This document shows, in pieces, positions 62,979 through 64,000 of a stretch of 64,000 bases of DNA. Below the pieces are notes generated by a model. That model ran no database searches. It was not told the origin of the DNA and saw only the letters and a program-made list of their open reading frames with translations. The DNA is from Fusibacter sp963666805 (GTDB lineage Bacteria > Bacillota > Clostridia > Peptostreptococcales > Acidaminobacteraceae). Every line of letters starts with the position of its first letter. The first letter of the stretch is position 1. The stretch spans positions 992,001-1,056,000 of the forward strand of contig CAXXWR010000006.1 in NCBI GenBank assembly GCA_963666805.2, written 5' to 3'. Both the position numbers and the translations under genes were made by a program.

Positions 62979-63413
62979 ATGAATTTTGATACAAATATTA
63001 TCGTTTGGGTAGGATTGATTATTGCGTTTACAGTGATAGAGGCAGCGACGATGGGACTAACAAGTATTTGGTTTGCTGCGGGAGCATTAGCAGGATTAAT
63101 TGCGGCAGCAATGGGATTTGGGCTTCCAATACAAATTATTGTTTTTTTAGTTGTAGCAGTGGTCTTATTAGTGTATACACGCCCTATTGTAAAACGCCTT
63201 TTAAAGGTAGGACACAATAAAACAAATGTAGATGCATTGATTGGTGAAAATGGCTTTGTTCTTCAAGAAATGACTGCATCTCAAAATGGTCTTGTAAAGG
63301 TTAAAGGTCAAACATGGACAGCTAAATCCATGGACAACGAAACCATTGCTGTAGATGATCAAGTGGAAATTATTGCAATAGAAGGTGTAAAATTGATTGT
63401 TAAAAGAAAATAG
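62979..63413 (+). CDS. NfeD-family membrane protein
   Basis: A 144-aa protein with an N-terminal block of two or three hydrophobic helices (about 6-70) and a C-terminal soluble beta-barrel (OB-like, about 80-144). NfeD proteins accompany stomatin/SPFH proteins, as here. Strong GGGGAGG site. Confidence 0.87.
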   Translation: MNFDTNIIVWVGLIIAFTVIEAATMGLTSIWFAAGALAGLIAAAMGFGLPIQIIVFLVVAVVLLVYTRPIVKRLLKVGHNKTNVDALIGENGFVLQEMTASQNGLVKVKGQTWTAKSMDNETIAVDDQVEIIAIEGVKLIVKRK

Positions 63414-63476
63414 GCTATAATATCATAAGATATATAGATAAATATTTGCTCTTATTAAAAATTCAAGGAGGACAAA

Positions 63477-64000
63477 ATGATACCTATTTTAGTACTGATA
63501 ATTTTTATTATTATAATTATCATTTCTTGTATTAAGATCGTGCCACAGGCATCAGCATATGTTGTTGAAAGACTGGGTGCGTATCAATCGACATGGCAAA
63601 CAGGCTTACATTTTAAATTGCCTTTAATTGACCGTGTTGCTAAAAAAGTAACTTTAAAAGAAATGGTGGTGGATTTTCCACCTCAACCTGTTATCACAAA
63701 AGATAACGTTACAATGAAAATTGATACAGTGGTTTATTACCAAATAACAGATCCAAAATTATTCTCTTATGGTGTTGCACAGCCTATCGTGGCTATCGAA
63801 AATTTAACAGCAACAACACTTAGAAATATCATTGGTCAGTTAGAACTTGATGAAACTTTGACTTCTAGGGACTTAATTAATACGCAAATGCGTTCAATCC
63901 TTGATGAAGCAACTGATCCATGGGGGATTAAAGTTAATCGTGTAGAAGTTAAAAACATCGTTCCACCAAGAGACATTCAAGAAGCAATGGAAAAACAAAT
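63477..64000 (+). CDS. SPFH/stomatin-like protein (partial, runs off the window)
   Basis: The first 174 residues of a QmcA/stomatin-like protein. One N-terminal helix (about 3-20) precedes an SPFH domain starting near 25 (VVERLGAYQ). Features include MKIDTVVYYQITDP and GQLELDETL. Start follows AAGGAGG. It joins NfeD in a typical pair. Likely a membrane microdomain scaffold; the C-terminus is missing. Confidence 0.9.
   Translation, partial: MIPILVLIIFIIIIIISCIKIVPQASAYVVERLGAYQSTWQTGLHFKLPLIDRVAKKVTLKEMVVDFPPQPVITKDNVTMKIDTVVYYQITDPKLFSYGVAQPIVAIENLTATTLRNIIGQLELDETLTSRDLINTQMRSILDEATDPWGIKVNRVEVKNIVPPRDIQEAMEKQ

Noticed and set aside
1..64000. tRNA, rRNA, insertion sequence, prophage and CRISPR features.
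   Set aside because: No cloverleaf, rRNA motif, transposase, phage gene or regularly spaced repeat was visible. The T-box was the only tRNA-linked element.

Overview
The window looks like part of the chromosome of a low-GC, anaerobic Firmicute of the class Clostridia. The signs are AT-rich codon use, strong AGGAGG-type ribosome binding sites, TTGACA/TATAAT promoters, T-box and TPP leaders, and a full anaerobic oxygen-defence set (rubredoxin, PerR, superoxide reductase, ferritin, rubrerythrin). I cannot name the genus securely. I saw no rRNA, tRNA, insertion sequence, prophage or CRISPR array.

Layout. 0-2.8 kb: a cystine ABC transporter (tcyABC) and a CymR-type Rrf2 regulator. 2.9-5.3 kb: a strong promoter, a 12-codon leader ORF (MLSIVIVENFAN) resembling macrolide-sensing leader peptides, two intrinsic terminators in series, then a MutS2 paralogue without an Smr domain. 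This arrangement suggests antibiotic-inducible ribosome rescue and is the most striking part of the window. 5.3-17.8 kb: a PfkB kinase and a CdaR/PucR-type regulator, then a ten-kilobase operon (ribokinase, sugar ABC transporter without its ATPase, two ADP-ribosylglycohydrolase-family proteins, and CitD/CitE/CitF homologues). The CitD homologue lacks the serine that carries the prosthetic group. Paired inverted repeats sit upstream of the operon promoter.

18-22 kb: an SPFH/zinc-ribbon membrane module. 22.8-29 kb: a two-component system, a lipoprotein and an ABC-2 exporter, arranged like linearmycin-resistance loci. 29-33.5 kb: a YjbQ-family protein, an MFS transporter, a LysR regulator and a hybrid histidine kinase. 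33.6-35.5 kb: a cysteine T-box controlling cysK-cysE, which fits with tcyABC-cymR. 35.7-36.6 kb: a ferredoxin-like protein behind a CRP/FNR-like palindrome. 36.7-41.7 kb, minus strand: ung, then thiC-thiW-thiD-thiM-thiE under a TPP riboswitch. The thiamine set relies on thiazole salvage as far as this window shows.

41.8-46.7 kb: an acetyltransferase, RecU, a region with DnaA-box-like and Fur-box-like sequences, a glutaredoxin, a four-domain CoA-disulfide-reductase-like protein and a CsoR/CstR-type repressor. 46.8-51.8 kb: an adhesin-like GIN-domain protein and a MacAB-type efflux system. 52-54.4 kb: the oxygen-defence cluster behind a near-consensus PerR box. 54.6-64 kb: an HD-domain protein, RNase HI, a RocB-like peptidase, three perfect DnaA boxes in a convergent intergenic gap, two tandem M3 oligoendopeptidases, a GAF-GGDEF membrane protein, and an NfeD-stomatin pair cut by the window end.
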